Assembly (NCBI GenBank): GCA_029204225.1 | Contig: MU832051.1 | Location: forward strand, 1-64,000 | Direction of reading: 5' to 3' | Length of the DNA stretch: 64,000 nt | Source: Diphasiastrum complanatum | Lineage: Eukaryota; Streptophyta; Lycopodiopsida; Lycopodiales; Lycopodiaceae | Part shown: piece after piece, positions 1 to 9,821 of the stretch | How positions within the stretch are numbered: position 1 is the stretch's first letter | Layout: every line of letters starts with the position of its first letter | Program-made: the position numbers and the translations under genes | Notes under the pieces: generated by a model | Database searches by the model: none | The model's input: the letters and a program-made list of their open reading frames with translations, nothing else | Told to the model about the DNA's origin: nothing

Positions 1-472
1 TGCTAGCTGGGCATCTCTCAAGGACGACTGCAAAAGTGTCTCAGGAGGATGTAAAATTGCAGGTAGGAGCAGCAATTCTTTGGGTCAGCAAAAAGCAGAC
101 CATCGTAGCTTAGTCATCCTAAGAAGCAGAATATGTAGTAGCAGCGAAGATGGCCAATGAGATCACTTGGCTCAAGTAGTTTCTTGATTAACTAGGTGAA
201 ACGAAGAATGAACCTCTCATTTTGCAGATGGACAATACATCTGCAATACACCTAACAAAGGATCTCGTGTTTCACTCAAGGACAAAACACATTGCAATCA
301 AGTATCACTTGATAAGGGACCTGATCGAAAAGAAGAAGCTATAAACTACTTTCATTGAAACAAAGAAGATGGTCGCTGACATCTTTACAAAGGCCTTAGA
401 AAAAGGTTTGTTCGAGAAAGCAGAGGAGCAGACTTGGAGTCATCAAGCTACCACGCTTTGAGAGGGAGCTGA
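1..472 (+). pseudogene. Ty1/copia RNase H 3' end (fragment)
   Basis: This is the last part of a copia RNase H domain. Read across several frames it gives the DASW-like start, the AAKMANEI-like stretch, the MDNTSAIHLTKD-like stretch and the ESSSYHALRGS ending that are also present in the better preserved copy at 61.6-62.0 kb. The window edge cuts its 5' side. Premature stops and at least two frame changes show that it is dead. The stop at 470-472 lies at the same place as the stop of the 62 kb copy, so both belong to one copia family. Confidence 0.8.
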
Positions 473-1135
473 AGAAACAAAGTGTTTCTATTATCAAGGC
501 TCTGCTAGCTCTCGACTCCCAACCTGACAAATACCTACTCGAAGATGAAATATTCACGAATAACATGACCAACACGAACAACAGGAGAAGATCGAACGAC
601 ATGAAATAAAAACTGTTTGAGACACTCGAAGGTCGAATACTTTCGACACCCATGTCCAAAAGGACCGAGAAGATCAAAGAAGTACTGTAAAGCACAAATC
701 CCTGATATGAAATGATGATGTCAGCAGAAGAGTGTTAAGATGTGCCTAATCTGTCAGTCTTGTAATCTGTGATTAATCTTAGATTATTTAATCTATCTAA
801 TCAAAATATCACTCTGAATATATGCAATTGCTTATGCACCAAAAACAAGAAAAATATACAGACAGAGATAGACAGAAATACTAAATAGAAAAGTCTGCTA
901 GTGAGCGAGACATTGTAAGCAAGATCCATAGAGATCCAAGGAGTTTGCTAGTAAGCGAGACACTCTTCGTGGCGGAACATCGTTTTTCTCTCACGTCAAT
1001 GCGCTGTGTGGGTCTGCCACATAGTGCTTAAACAAAAGAGGATCAATAGATGATGTTGTAGCCATTATGCACATATCATTCTAAATTATTTGATCTTAAT
1101 TGAATTATTGTCTGCTTATTGTTCATGTATCTCAT
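473..1135 (+). other. Copia 3' flank, probably LTR
   Basis: No gene is seen here. The stretch follows the RNase H stop and resembles the DNA after the same stop at 62,044. It holds a short direct duplication near 894-960: the phrase TGCTAGTGAGCGAGACA recurs 48 bp later with one change. A related AAGCGAGACACT phrase occurs at about 25.48 kb after another copia RNase H. That fits an LTR U5 region, but I could not fix LTR ends. Confidence 0.4.
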
Positions 1136-1942
1136 TCACTTTGTTTTATCTGTTCCGCACATAGGTTCAATGTTGTTGAATGCTGAATTAACTTCCACGT
1201 AGGTCAAGAATGTTTGTTTACACTCTATAGGATTGTAGAAATGATATAGCCGCAGTGACCAGCAATCAGCTCCACCTCTTGATTGGTGTCTTCCACGACC
1301 AAATCTACCACCACGTCCCCTGACTGTAAAAGCTCGATCAAATCGCCTGTTGCGATGACTCAAGTTCTCTTGACATTGTTCTTTTTGCAAAAGCAATCCA
1401 CCTAACGCTTCATAGGTTGGAAGATTTTGCCGTGTGGCTGTACTTGTCACAAACATTTGATGTGACTCACTCAAACTATTCAATGTCAACTGCATGATCT
1501 CACGATTCTGTACTCGCTCTCCAACTGTTGCTAATTGGTCACAAATCTCTTTAATCTTCGGTAGGTAATCAGCAACAGTTGTACCATCATCCATCCGCAA
1601 TGTGTGTAGCTTCATCTTTAGGAATAGCACTCGAGATGTGTTTGTGGTCTCAAGCAATGCCTTCAACGTATCCCATGCTTCTTTTGGTCCTTCTGAATCC
1701 AAAATGTAGGGAATAATTGCATCTCTAACTGATAAGTTGATGACATTTTGTGCTTTCCATTTTCTCCTGTCAAATGCCCGTTGATCTTCTTCAATCAATG
1801 GCCTTGTCTCTTCACCTGTCACGATCTCCCATAGTTCCTTTTCCATCAAAATATTCTTCAGTTTGAATTTCCAAACTGCATAGTTGCCGGCTCCTTCCAA
1901 TTTGCTTGACTCCTTGAGGACACTCTCGCTTAGAGTTTCCAT
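1136..1942 (-). CDS. Ty1/copia Gag (UBN2 type), C-terminus replaced
   Basis: This is a copia Gag protein, the structural protein of the virus-like particle. The first ~200 residues are uninterrupted and match the copia Gag pattern. There is an N-terminal block with YAVWKFKLKNILME (around residues 21-34), an AWDTLKALLE stretch near 90, a VADYLPKIKEICDQL helix near 123, and a basic Arg/Gly-rich tail (RGRGGRFGRGRHQSRGG) near 209-225. After this the frame runs into unrelated sequence, so the zinc knuckle and everything downstream (protease, integrase, RT) are missing. The ATG at 1940-1942 is chosen because the family motif begins 12-20 residues later. A primer-binding site and LTR on the same strand lie at 2804-3080, leaving a leader of about 860 bp. 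Confidence 0.8.
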   Translation of the reverse strand: METLSESVLKESSKLEGAGNYAVWKFKLKNILMEKELWEIVTGEETRPLIEEDQRAFDRRKWKAQNVINLSVRDAIIPYILDSEGPKEAWDTLKALLETTNTSRVLFLKMKLHTLRMDDGTTVADYLPKIKEICDQLATVGERVQNREIMQLTLNSLSESHQMFVTSTATRQNLPTYEALGGLLLQKEQCQENLSHRNRRFDRAFTVRGRGGRFGRGRHQSRGGADCWSLRLYHFYNPIECKQTFLTYVEVNSAFNNIEPMCGTDKTK

Positions 1943-2032
1943 TACTGGATAGACAAGTCCGGATCACAAAAAATGGCTCAGTTTGAACACACAACTTAGT
2001 TGTATAATATTTTCTTTTTCAATTATACACCT

Positions 2033-2281
2033 GATATTGGAATGGAATGCGGAAGTACAATTGCTTAGAATCCTCTTTAACTTGTGCGCGTGGATCCGAT
2101 ATTGGAGCATGCGATATCGGACTGGAGCGCGAATGTACAACTGCTAAGAATTCTCTTTAGCTCGTGTGCTTGGATCCGATATCAGTACGGACTTGCAATA
2201 TCGGACTGGAGCGCAGATGTACGACTGCTTGGGTTTCTCTTCAGCTAGCGCGCTTGGATCCGATATTGGTACGAATATAAA
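2033..2281. repeat. Three tandem units of about 80-85 bp
   Basis: Three diverged head-to-tail units share the order GATATTGG/GATATCGG, (T)GGAGCGC, a TGTACAACTGCT-like stretch, CTCTTTAGCTC and GGATCCGATAT. Corresponding starts are near 2033, 2113 and 2198. They lie in the long leader between the minus-strand primer-binding site and the gag at 1942, so they may be part of that copia element. Confidence 0.75.
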
Positions 2282-2803
2282 GAGATAATATAATAAATTT
2301 TTAGAGGGAATATTCTAGATTCCCTACTTCGGCGTGGCGGCTACGCCGCCTCCTCGTTGCTTAGATTTCGAAACGAGTGATTGTTCAAATAGACAGATAT
2401 TAGTAATGTGAAAGGTATGAGGCCTCAAAGCTCTGAATGGCAGTACTAGACATTGTCTAGTGTGATTTGCAGTACCCTAAACAAACAAATGAGAGATTTC
2501 TTGGCACAACTCTCTGACAAATGACACTTTTCACAAAGACTAAAAACAATAACGTAAAACTTTTCTCACTCAACAGATTTTCAATCTGTTTGATGCTGCC
2601 CTGGTCTTTTCGATGCCTCCGAGACTGTGTCTTTGTTTTCCACTAATAACTGTGAGCTCCAAAACCTGCAAAATACATCAAGAAGGATTTCTTCCAACCG
2701 TTTTTGTCACTCCAAGCTTTCACCTCCTGTGAAGGACTTTCTCACTTTGTTGCGGAGCCTGTGACAAGCTGTATCCACTGATCAGGCACGCAGGACTATC
2801 ACT

Positions 2804-2815
2804 GCTTTGATACCA
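2804..2815 (-). other. Retrotransposon primer-binding site (tRNA-Met type)
   Basis: On the minus strand this reads TGGTATCAAAGC, one base away from the usual plant copia site TGGTATCAGAGC. It directly follows the CA end of the LTR at 2816-3080. Confidence 0.75.
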
Positions 2816-3080
2816 TGTCAGTAATTAGATATGCAACATCAAGCATTCACCATAAGCAATCACCAAGTAGGGAGGTGGAAGAAGAACACACAATATCACA
2901 CTATCACACTGCAACATACTGAATGTAAAAATGTACATATAAACCCTGAACCCTGATAGAGAGGGAGAACCTAGGAGTAGACTACTAGAATAGCCAATGG
3001 GTAGTTACAACTAGTAATAAAGTATATCATAAACAGTAACTAAGAAGTGTAACAATGAATTTTATCATTGATTTCTAACA
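2816..3080 (-). mobile_element. Copia LTR, 265 bp
   Basis: On the minus strand the segment begins TGTTAGAAATC and ends CTGACA, followed at once by the primer-binding site. That is the expected order for a 5' LTR. The copia gag at 1942-1136 is on the same strand. No second LTR of this element was found. Confidence 0.7.
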
Positions 3081-4475
3081 ACTAAAACAAAGCTACAATT
3101 GATAGCTAAACTTGGCTCCATAATGAAACTCTTTATAGGTTCACAAAGCCTTTACACCACATGGTTTAAGTTAAGAGATCACGTCCTCGAAACCTAAAAT
3201 CATATCAACCTTCGTGTAGGATTAAAAGGTCTTAATACAAGAATACCACAAAGAACATATCACTAGTGTACCATTTCAAAGCTTCACAAAGGCTTTGATT
3301 GTATATCTTCCAAAGGCTTTCCAATGTCTACAATTTCTTAGAAAACTCACAACTCAAACCTGGTTCGAGTTATGAGATTATTAATAGTATATTTCATTAG
3401 CAATAATCTTTTGGATAGCAACACACCACAATTTAGCAATATCATTTTGAAATTTGACAACTCGAACCTGGTTTGAGTTGTAATAAAAAAAATTATAACT
3501 TTATAGAACTTTTTCTTGTAAGTATTGAATTATTGAGAGATCTACATAACGAAATGACCTCCAAATTTATAACTAATCTCAAAGATTAGCATCAAAACAA
3601 TGGTAAAGAAAATCTGATATTACCATTGAAGCAATGCTAAAGAACAATATGATTAAAACAATTCAAGCTCAAAAATCAGCATGATCAACAATAATAAAGA
3701 GATCTTGGCTCTAGCAGATTAAATCATTTAAATGATTTGCATTTCGAAAATGCAAGCCAAAATCTGAAATGACTTGCAATGACATTTCTAGGCCAAATCT
3801 ACAACAAACATGAACTAAATGAATAGCACAATGATCAATATAAAGATACAAAAATTGCCTAAGGAAAAATTAAAAAAATTAACATTAAAGAAATCGTCAC
3901 ACCCTAGGCGACATACTTGTTTTCAAGAAGCCAAATCGACTTTGCAAGTATACAAAATGAGTATCAGAATTGCCTCACTACTTCTCTCTTCTTGGATATC
4001 TAGCTTAGTGCTCTAGCAATTGTGTATGGAAATTAGGTTGCAGTGTAAATACCTTAGCTCAAACCTAGTTCGAGGTTTGAGTTGAGACTCTTCTTTGACA
4101 ATGTAGCTTGAAATTGAACAGCCTCAATTTGAACGTGGTTCAAGTTGAGAAACCTTCACATCCACCAAATTTAAAAGCAAAAATTATATTTCTATAAATT
4201 GGAGTGCAGTTTCAAATTGAAGAGGACCAACTCGAACCAGGTTCGAGTTCATAAGCCTTCACATTGATTCAATTTGATGTAAAAAATTATACCTATATAG
4301 ATTCAACTCATCATAAACCTACTCAAATGTTTAAACCTTCAACCTAGAATTTAATTTCGTTTAATGTATGTTTGAAGGACTCAACTCAAATCGAGTTCGA
4401 AGTTTGAGTGGAAAATCTTCTATGTTAGTGTAGTGAGAAACTTTCACATTCGCATAACTAGAAATACTTCCAACA
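3081..4475 (+). mobile_element. Probable Ty3/gypsy LTR (3' part) with repeated palindromic motif
   Basis: The segment ends in CAACA immediately before a gypsy-type primer-binding site, so at least its right part should be a 5' LTR. It carries six variants of a near-palindrome of the form AACTCGAACC-N-GGTTCGAGTT, at 3351-3371, 3459-3479, 4057-4083, 4122-4149, 4228-4250 and 4382-4409. The left end of the LTR was not determined; a copia LTR abuts at 3080. No coding sequence is supported; the short frame at 3819-4016 lacks family resemblance. Confidence 0.5.
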
Positions 4476-4494
4476 TTGGCGCCGTTGCCGGGGA
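4476..4494 (+). other. Ty3/gypsy primer-binding site inside a perfect stem-loop
   Basis: The core TGGCGCCGTTGCCGGGG is the primer-binding sequence common in plant Athila/Tat-type gypsy elements (tRNA-Asp type by family knowledge). It lies in the 28-nt loop between CGCATAACTAGAAAT (4451-4465) and its exact reverse complement (4494-4508). Confidence 0.85.
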
Positions 4495-4508
4495 TTTCTA
4501 GTTATGCG

Positions 4509-5170
4509 ATGGCTAGATCTACTCACTATGCGGTTTAGTATAGAGAGGATCGTCCACCTTTTAAGAATCTACCAAAAGCTTCAAACAGAAATTGATAAAC
4601 AAGGACTGAAACAATAAGACTTGAAATAACATTAACTAAGACAACAAGCAATGAAATCCTTGCTAAGGCTTACCCAACTACCAAGTTCGCTAAACTAGAA
4701 TCTACTTTAACACCCATAAGGGAAATAGAAATAATAGATTGCGGCTAATACTAAACAATAAACAATTAGAAGCATGCCACAATAAAACCCAATGAAAGGA
4801 GGCAAGAGGAGTCCAGCACTTTCCCTCAAGCTACACACCTTCCAATGGGAACACAAATGAAATAGAAAGATAATTCTCCAAATAGAGAGTATTCGTGACA
4901 GACGAATAAGATAGTTTTAAGACAGTTCTTTAGAGCATGCTTTACGGATACACAGCAAATGACTACAATGCACTAGAGAGTCTGTCTGATCAGAGAGTAA
5001 TTCATGTAATGCATTAGAGATTGTTAGCAGACTCAAGATCACTCACACTCAGCAGTGCGGAGAACATACATAAGAGAGAATAACTCATAGAACTCTATTC
5101 ACTTCTTCAATCTCTTACATATGCATAAACTCTTCTCTCTCGATACTCGAGACTGAAGTGTGAGATCAAT
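4509..5170. other. No gene seen: gypsy leader and unassigned DNA
   Basis: Stops occur in all frames. The first ~60 bases fit a gypsy leader. The rest shows no recognisable domain, and the element has no gag here, so it is truncated. Confidence 0.4.
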
Positions 5171-5177
5171 ATATGTT

Positions 5178-6416
5178 CTATGGGGCACTACCTTGTCTAT
5201 TGCCCCTAGCAACCAAGATTTCTTCCTTTGTAATGAAACAAGCATCACCACCAAACTTTACCATGTATCCTTTCTTTATCATTTGACCAACACTTAGCAA
5301 ATTCTTTGAAAGTGAAGGAATGTAAAGAACACCATCAAGTCTTGCTTTCCTATTAGTAGAGAGACAAATAGGAATTGAACCAATACCTTCAATCACACAC
5401 TCACCACCATTGGCCATGTGAATTGCTTTCTTGGCTCCATCATAAGTGACCAAAGAAGTAAAGAACTCCTTGTGACTAGTCATGTGTGAGCTAGCTCCAC
5501 TATCAATCCACCATGAATTTTTGTCACCTTCACTTGATATTGGACTTGATGAACACATCAAAAGAGAATCACCACCATCTAGATCCTCATCATTAGTAGT
5601 AAAGTTGATTTGCTTGCTACCTTCATCTCTTTGCTTCTTCAAACATTCATTTGCAAAATGCCCTTTGATTCCACAATAAAAGCATTTCAACTTAGACTTA
5701 TCTTTCTTTTTGCCAAAAGAAGAAGTCTCACCTCGATCTTGCCCTTTAGACCAATTGCCTTTGTCTTTGCCCTTGAACTTGCCTTTGATGAACATAGCAT
5801 CCTCTTCATAATGAGATGTCGATGTAGATCCATCTCCTCTTGATTGAAGCCTATACTCCTCATTCACCAAAATCTCTTGAAAACCACAATACTTGGCAAA
5901 GTCTTTTGAATAGCAAAACTTTGAACAAGATCAGCATGATCATCCAACAAGCCATTAAGTATAACTTGAACAAGTTCTACCTCCTTAATGCTTTCATCAA
6001 TACATGCTAACTTATCATTGAATGCTTTAACCCTCAAAACAAAAGCATGAGTACTCTCTTCCTTCTTTTGAAAACTTTGAAAGATTTGCCTCCTAAGAGT
6101 AAGCACTCTTGATGTAGACTTGGATTCATAAAGCTTCTTCAAAGCTTCCCAAGCCTCCAAGGATGATGTGCACTTACCAACTTCCTTGAGAAGTTCATTG
6201 GTAACATTCATCTCGATCATGTGTAGAGCTTTCTTTGCTCTCTTGTCATACCTCACTTGATCTTGTTGAGTTGCTGGTCTCTCCTCCAAACCTACAACAA
6301 TCTCCATCAACTCATTCATCTCCAATAAGGACTCCATCCTCACCTTCCAAGTAGAATAATTGATTGAGGTAAGCCTATCATTGCTTTGCAACATAGATCC
6401 ACCACTTGTAGCCATG
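5178..6416 (-). pseudogene. Ty1/copia Gag-protease fragment, copy 1
   Basis: Two overlapping minus-strand frames (6416-5864 and 5870-5178) together give a copia Gag-Pol N-terminal half. The start codon is at 6414-6416 (MATSGGSML). It then shows NYSTWKVRMESLLE, AWEALKKLYESKSTSRVL, a CCHC knuckle CFYCGIKGHFANEC, and the protease with WWIDSGASSHMTSHKEFF, where DSG is the catalytic aspartate motif. It ends with LSKNLLSVGQM and the start of the pre-integrase region. A single frameshift near 5870 separates Gag from the knuckle. The element stops after GNRQG near 5185, so integrase and RT are absent. Its 5' leader is cut at 6431 by the tail of another element. It is close kin to the copy at 8303-6811 and to the fragment at 42.78 kb. 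Confidence 0.85.
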
Positions 6417-6430
6417 TTGAAGTGACTGAG

Positions 6431-6810
6431 CTGAAAACAAGAGTGTTGAGAATATGTCAAGTTTTGAATTGAGAGGCATCAGTGAAAATTCCTTAGAAAA
6501 TGTACTTTGAAAAAAGAATGTGCAAATATAATTTAAATTATTTTGTATTTCAATGGGATTTTGAGTTTCAAAAATCATTTGTTCTCTTGAATTATTATTT
6601 TATTTGTAATTATGATGGGTTTATGAAGTTTGCAACAAAAAACTTGTAGTTCTTTATTTAGAATATGCATTTTTTGGCTTTTTTTTAAAACAAAATTTAG
6701 AGATTTATTAAAAAATACATGATTTTGGACTAAATCTAGGACCATTAAAACACACCAAAAAAGATTACTCTTTTTAAGTCAAAGTTACACAACCAATGTC
6801 ATCTTGTTCT
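6431..6810 (+). mobile_element. 5'-truncated tail of the DUF7869-like element
   Basis: This stretch matches 47,465-47,720, which is the last codons plus 3' flank of the DUF7869-like pseudogene. Shared blocks include GAGAGGCATCAG, ATTCCTTAGAAAA, TTGTATTTCAATGGG, AAAATTTAGAGATTTATT, AAAAAAGATTACTC and CCAATGTCATC. The match starts at the final six codons and ends at the same base in both copies (TGTTCT). This copy is about 120 bp longer in the middle. It separates two copia remnants. Confidence 0.75.
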
Positions 6811-8303
6811 TGCATTCTTGAACTTCACAAAGACATCATACACTTCATCTTTTCTTTTTAGTAGATAAATCCAACAAAATCTACTAAAATCATCAATGAA
6901 AGTTACATACATCTTAGCTCCACTATTGCTAATTGTAGTAATTCCATGAACATTCGAATGTACAACTTGAAAAGGCTTTGTAGATCTAGTATAAGTTAGT
7001 CTGTTTGACAAAGCACAAGACTCACAAACATGGTTGATGTTAGTTAAGGATCTTGGAAGACCAATCACAACTTGCTTCTAAGCCATTATCTCCAATGACT
7101 TGAAGTTGAGTTGTCCCATCCTTTTATGCCAAACCTCTTGAATAGGTATTTGCTTACTTGCTATACATCCAACTTGGTTAGCAATAACACAAGCATCTAG
7201 TTTGAACAACTTCCCTTGCCTTTTACTTTTTGCAATCAAGACATCCTTCCTTTTGATTATGCAAGCATCTCTATCAAACTCAACTTTGAAACCTTTTACT
7301 AAGTAATTGACTCACACTAAGTAAATTCTTGGTAATGGAAGGTATGAACAAAACATCCTTAAAATAAATATTCCTATTTGTAGAGAGAGAAATAAGAATT
7401 GTGCCAATCCCTTTGCTTTCACACTCACCATCATTGGCCGTGTAGAACACCTTCTTGTCACCTCCATATGCCAACAAAGAAGTGAAGTACTCTTGGTGAA
7501 AAGTCATGTGTGATCTTGCACCACTATCAATCCACCATGGATCTAGATCTCCATCATTAGCAAGCATACATGAAGACATCACAAAAGCATTCCACCTATC
7601 TTTCTTACTTTCCATTTGAAGAAGCCTAAACCTTGATCTTGCCCTTTAGACCACTTTCTTTTGCTTTTGCCCTTGATGAACATAGCCTCCTCTTTAACTT
7701 GAGATGTTGATGAAGATCCACCTCTTGCTTGAAGCCTATATTCTTCATTGATCAAGATCTTTTGAAGATCCATCAAACTTGGAAAAGTTCTTTGAATGGC
7801 AAGACTTTGTACAATGTTGGCATGAGCATCCAACAAACCATTAAGTATAACTTGAACAAGCTCTCCTTCCTTAATACTCTCATCAATGCAAGCTAACTCA
7901 TCATTCAAAGCCTTCACTCTCAAAACAAAAATATTTGGACTCTCTTCATTCTTTTTCAAACTTTGAAAGATTTGTGATCTTAGAGTCAAAAATCTAGATG
8001 TAGATTTGGATTCATAAAGATTTTTTAATGAATCCCAAGCATCCTTTGATGAAGTACTCTTACCAACTTCCGTGAGAAGTTCATTGGTAACATTCATCTT
8101 TATCATGTGTAGAGCTCTTTAGATCTCTTGTCATACCTCAATTGTTCTTGTTGTGTAGTTGGCCTCTCTCAAAACCTACAACAATATCCAAAATATCATT
8201 CATCTCAAGAAGTGATTCCATCCTCACTTTCCACATTGAATAGCTGCTTGAGGTAAGCCTATATAGCATTGCCTTCCAACATGTATCCACTTGATGTAGC
8301 CAT
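6811..8303 (-). pseudogene. Ty1/copia Gag-protease-integrase fragment, copy 2
   Basis: This is a second member of the copia family seen at 5178-6416, on the same strand. Gag starts at 8303 and keeps SMWKVRMESLLEMN, AWDSLKNLYESKSTSRFL and FVLRVKALNDELACIDES. The knuckle region is damaged. The protease reads WWIDSGARSHMTFHQEYF (7540-7480), where the Ala-Ser of the usual DSGASSH is altered to Ala-Arg. After LTKNLLSVSQ the reading is broken, then 7068-6811 gives integrase with INHVCESCALSNR (the CxxC half of the zinc-binding region) and YVTFIDDFSRFCWIYLLKRKDEV, the integrase core start with its first Asp pair. It ends at KFKNARTR where the 6431-6810 tail abuts. Several stops and frameshifts make it non-functional. 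Confidence 0.85.
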
Positions 8304-8890
8304 GTTTCAATGAATTGATACTTCTCTTTCAGCCTATTCCAATGCACAAATCACTCTTTTGAAAGAGAACAAATTTTTCAAAAAGAAATCACAAAGATAT
8401 GGAACCTCTCAATTCTCTTCTAGCACTTATATCTAGCAAATCAACACATAGAATGTAGAAATCTTGATCAACCTATGATCTATCCTCAATCTAATGACTC
8501 TTGCCACTTCCTAAGATTAAAAAAAACTCCAATGAAGTTTAGTAATCTCACAAAATAGAGATCCAATCAGAATTAGGATTTTGACAAAATCACAAAAAAA
8601 TGAATATTTCAAATTCTACATGCAATTGCCTATAACTTGATATAGATTCTTGTAGCCTCAAGTGAGACATTTATAAAGCATCAAAAATTGGCTATTTCTA
8701 GCAAGTATATTATGAAATTGGAGTTCATCAAGTTCATTGACCTAAAATGAGTTTTGACCTACAAAAGATCTAATCTACATATGCAAGAAACTCGATTTTT
8801 GAGTAGAAGTCAATCTAGCATGCTGTAGCATTGATATCTCCTCCAAATGCTTGTTAGATGTGCTTGATCCTTTCAAAACCTAGAACAAAA

Positions 8891-8902
8891 GTTCTGATAC
8901 CA
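8891..8902 (-). other. Copia primer-binding site
   Basis: On the minus strand this reads TGGTATCAGAAC, adjoining the TTCACA end of the LTR at 8903-9526 and placed upstream of the gag at 8303. Confidence 0.8.
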
Positions 8903-9526
8903 TGTGAAGAATTGGAGATCAATCAATATCCAGATCCATAACCTAATCTTTGGTTAGAAAGAGATCAACTCTACCAATGATGCCAATGTAGAAAAATCAA
9001 CATCTACTCTATAAAAGAGATGCAAACTCAATAAGAACCTAATCAAATATCAAACATATTATATGATGAAGTTTTTTTCCATACAAAAATAGTAAGCTAC
9101 TATATTTCACACATGTAGATAGAAAAATAGCATAAAATGAGCATTCTACACACAAGATTGCAAGATCTCACAAATATAGTGCACCAATGGATACATGAAC
9201 CCAAGAGAACTCATGTATAAGCATGAAGTGAGATAAGAGAGAGATAATGTCTCTCTTCCCATGAGTGTACAACTATATAAAACAGATCCATGAATCATTA
9301 ATGAGTTTGGTTTCCCTCTATAACAAAAACCCTAACATTAATGTGGAAATGTTTCCACATTCAAACTTGAACCTCTAAAACTAATGTACTACACTTTCCC
9401 ACACTTTCAAAAAGTGTCTATTCAAATGATTTTAGACTAATATAACTCTAAGTCTACTATGAAAATTGGCCTAAATTACCAAACATACAAATATGACCAA
9501 ACTAGCAAAACTAGAAATTTCTCACA
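8903..9526 (-). mobile_element. Copia LTR (family B), 624 bp
   Basis: On the minus strand it starts TGTGAGAAATTTC and ends CTTCACA, with a TATA-like ATATAGTTGTAC/TTTTATATAG region near 9271-9283. It shares long blocks with the LTRs at 45,084-45,505 and 45,587-46,235, such as GTGCACCAATG, CCCACACTTTCAAAAAGTGT and GTAGAAAAATCA. It is the 5' LTR of the gag-protease-integrase remnant at 8303-6811. Confidence 0.8.
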
Positions 9527-9821
9527 AGTAATCCTCGCAGATACGATCAAATCTATCTACTATGAAAATCTCGGGCCAATCAGAACAAGGAGAAGAGATT
9601 TATCAAGAAAAAGCCATTGAAAAGGGGTTAAAATCACATTGATAGCCATCAAAATTGATCAGATCTCCCAAATCCAAGATGCATTCCCAAGATCTATCAA
9701 GATCCAGTACTCTTGGTACCCCCCACCCCATGAATGAATCTGAGATCGGAGCAAAAACCAATTACCAAACCATCCTTGAGCTGCAGTAGCGCAAATCATA
9801 ACAGAAGCAGGACCAGTAGCC

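Noticed and set aside
3351..4409. tRNA gene fragments (GGTTCGAGTT resembles a TΨC arm)
   Set aside because: No acceptor, D or anticodon arm can be built around any copy.
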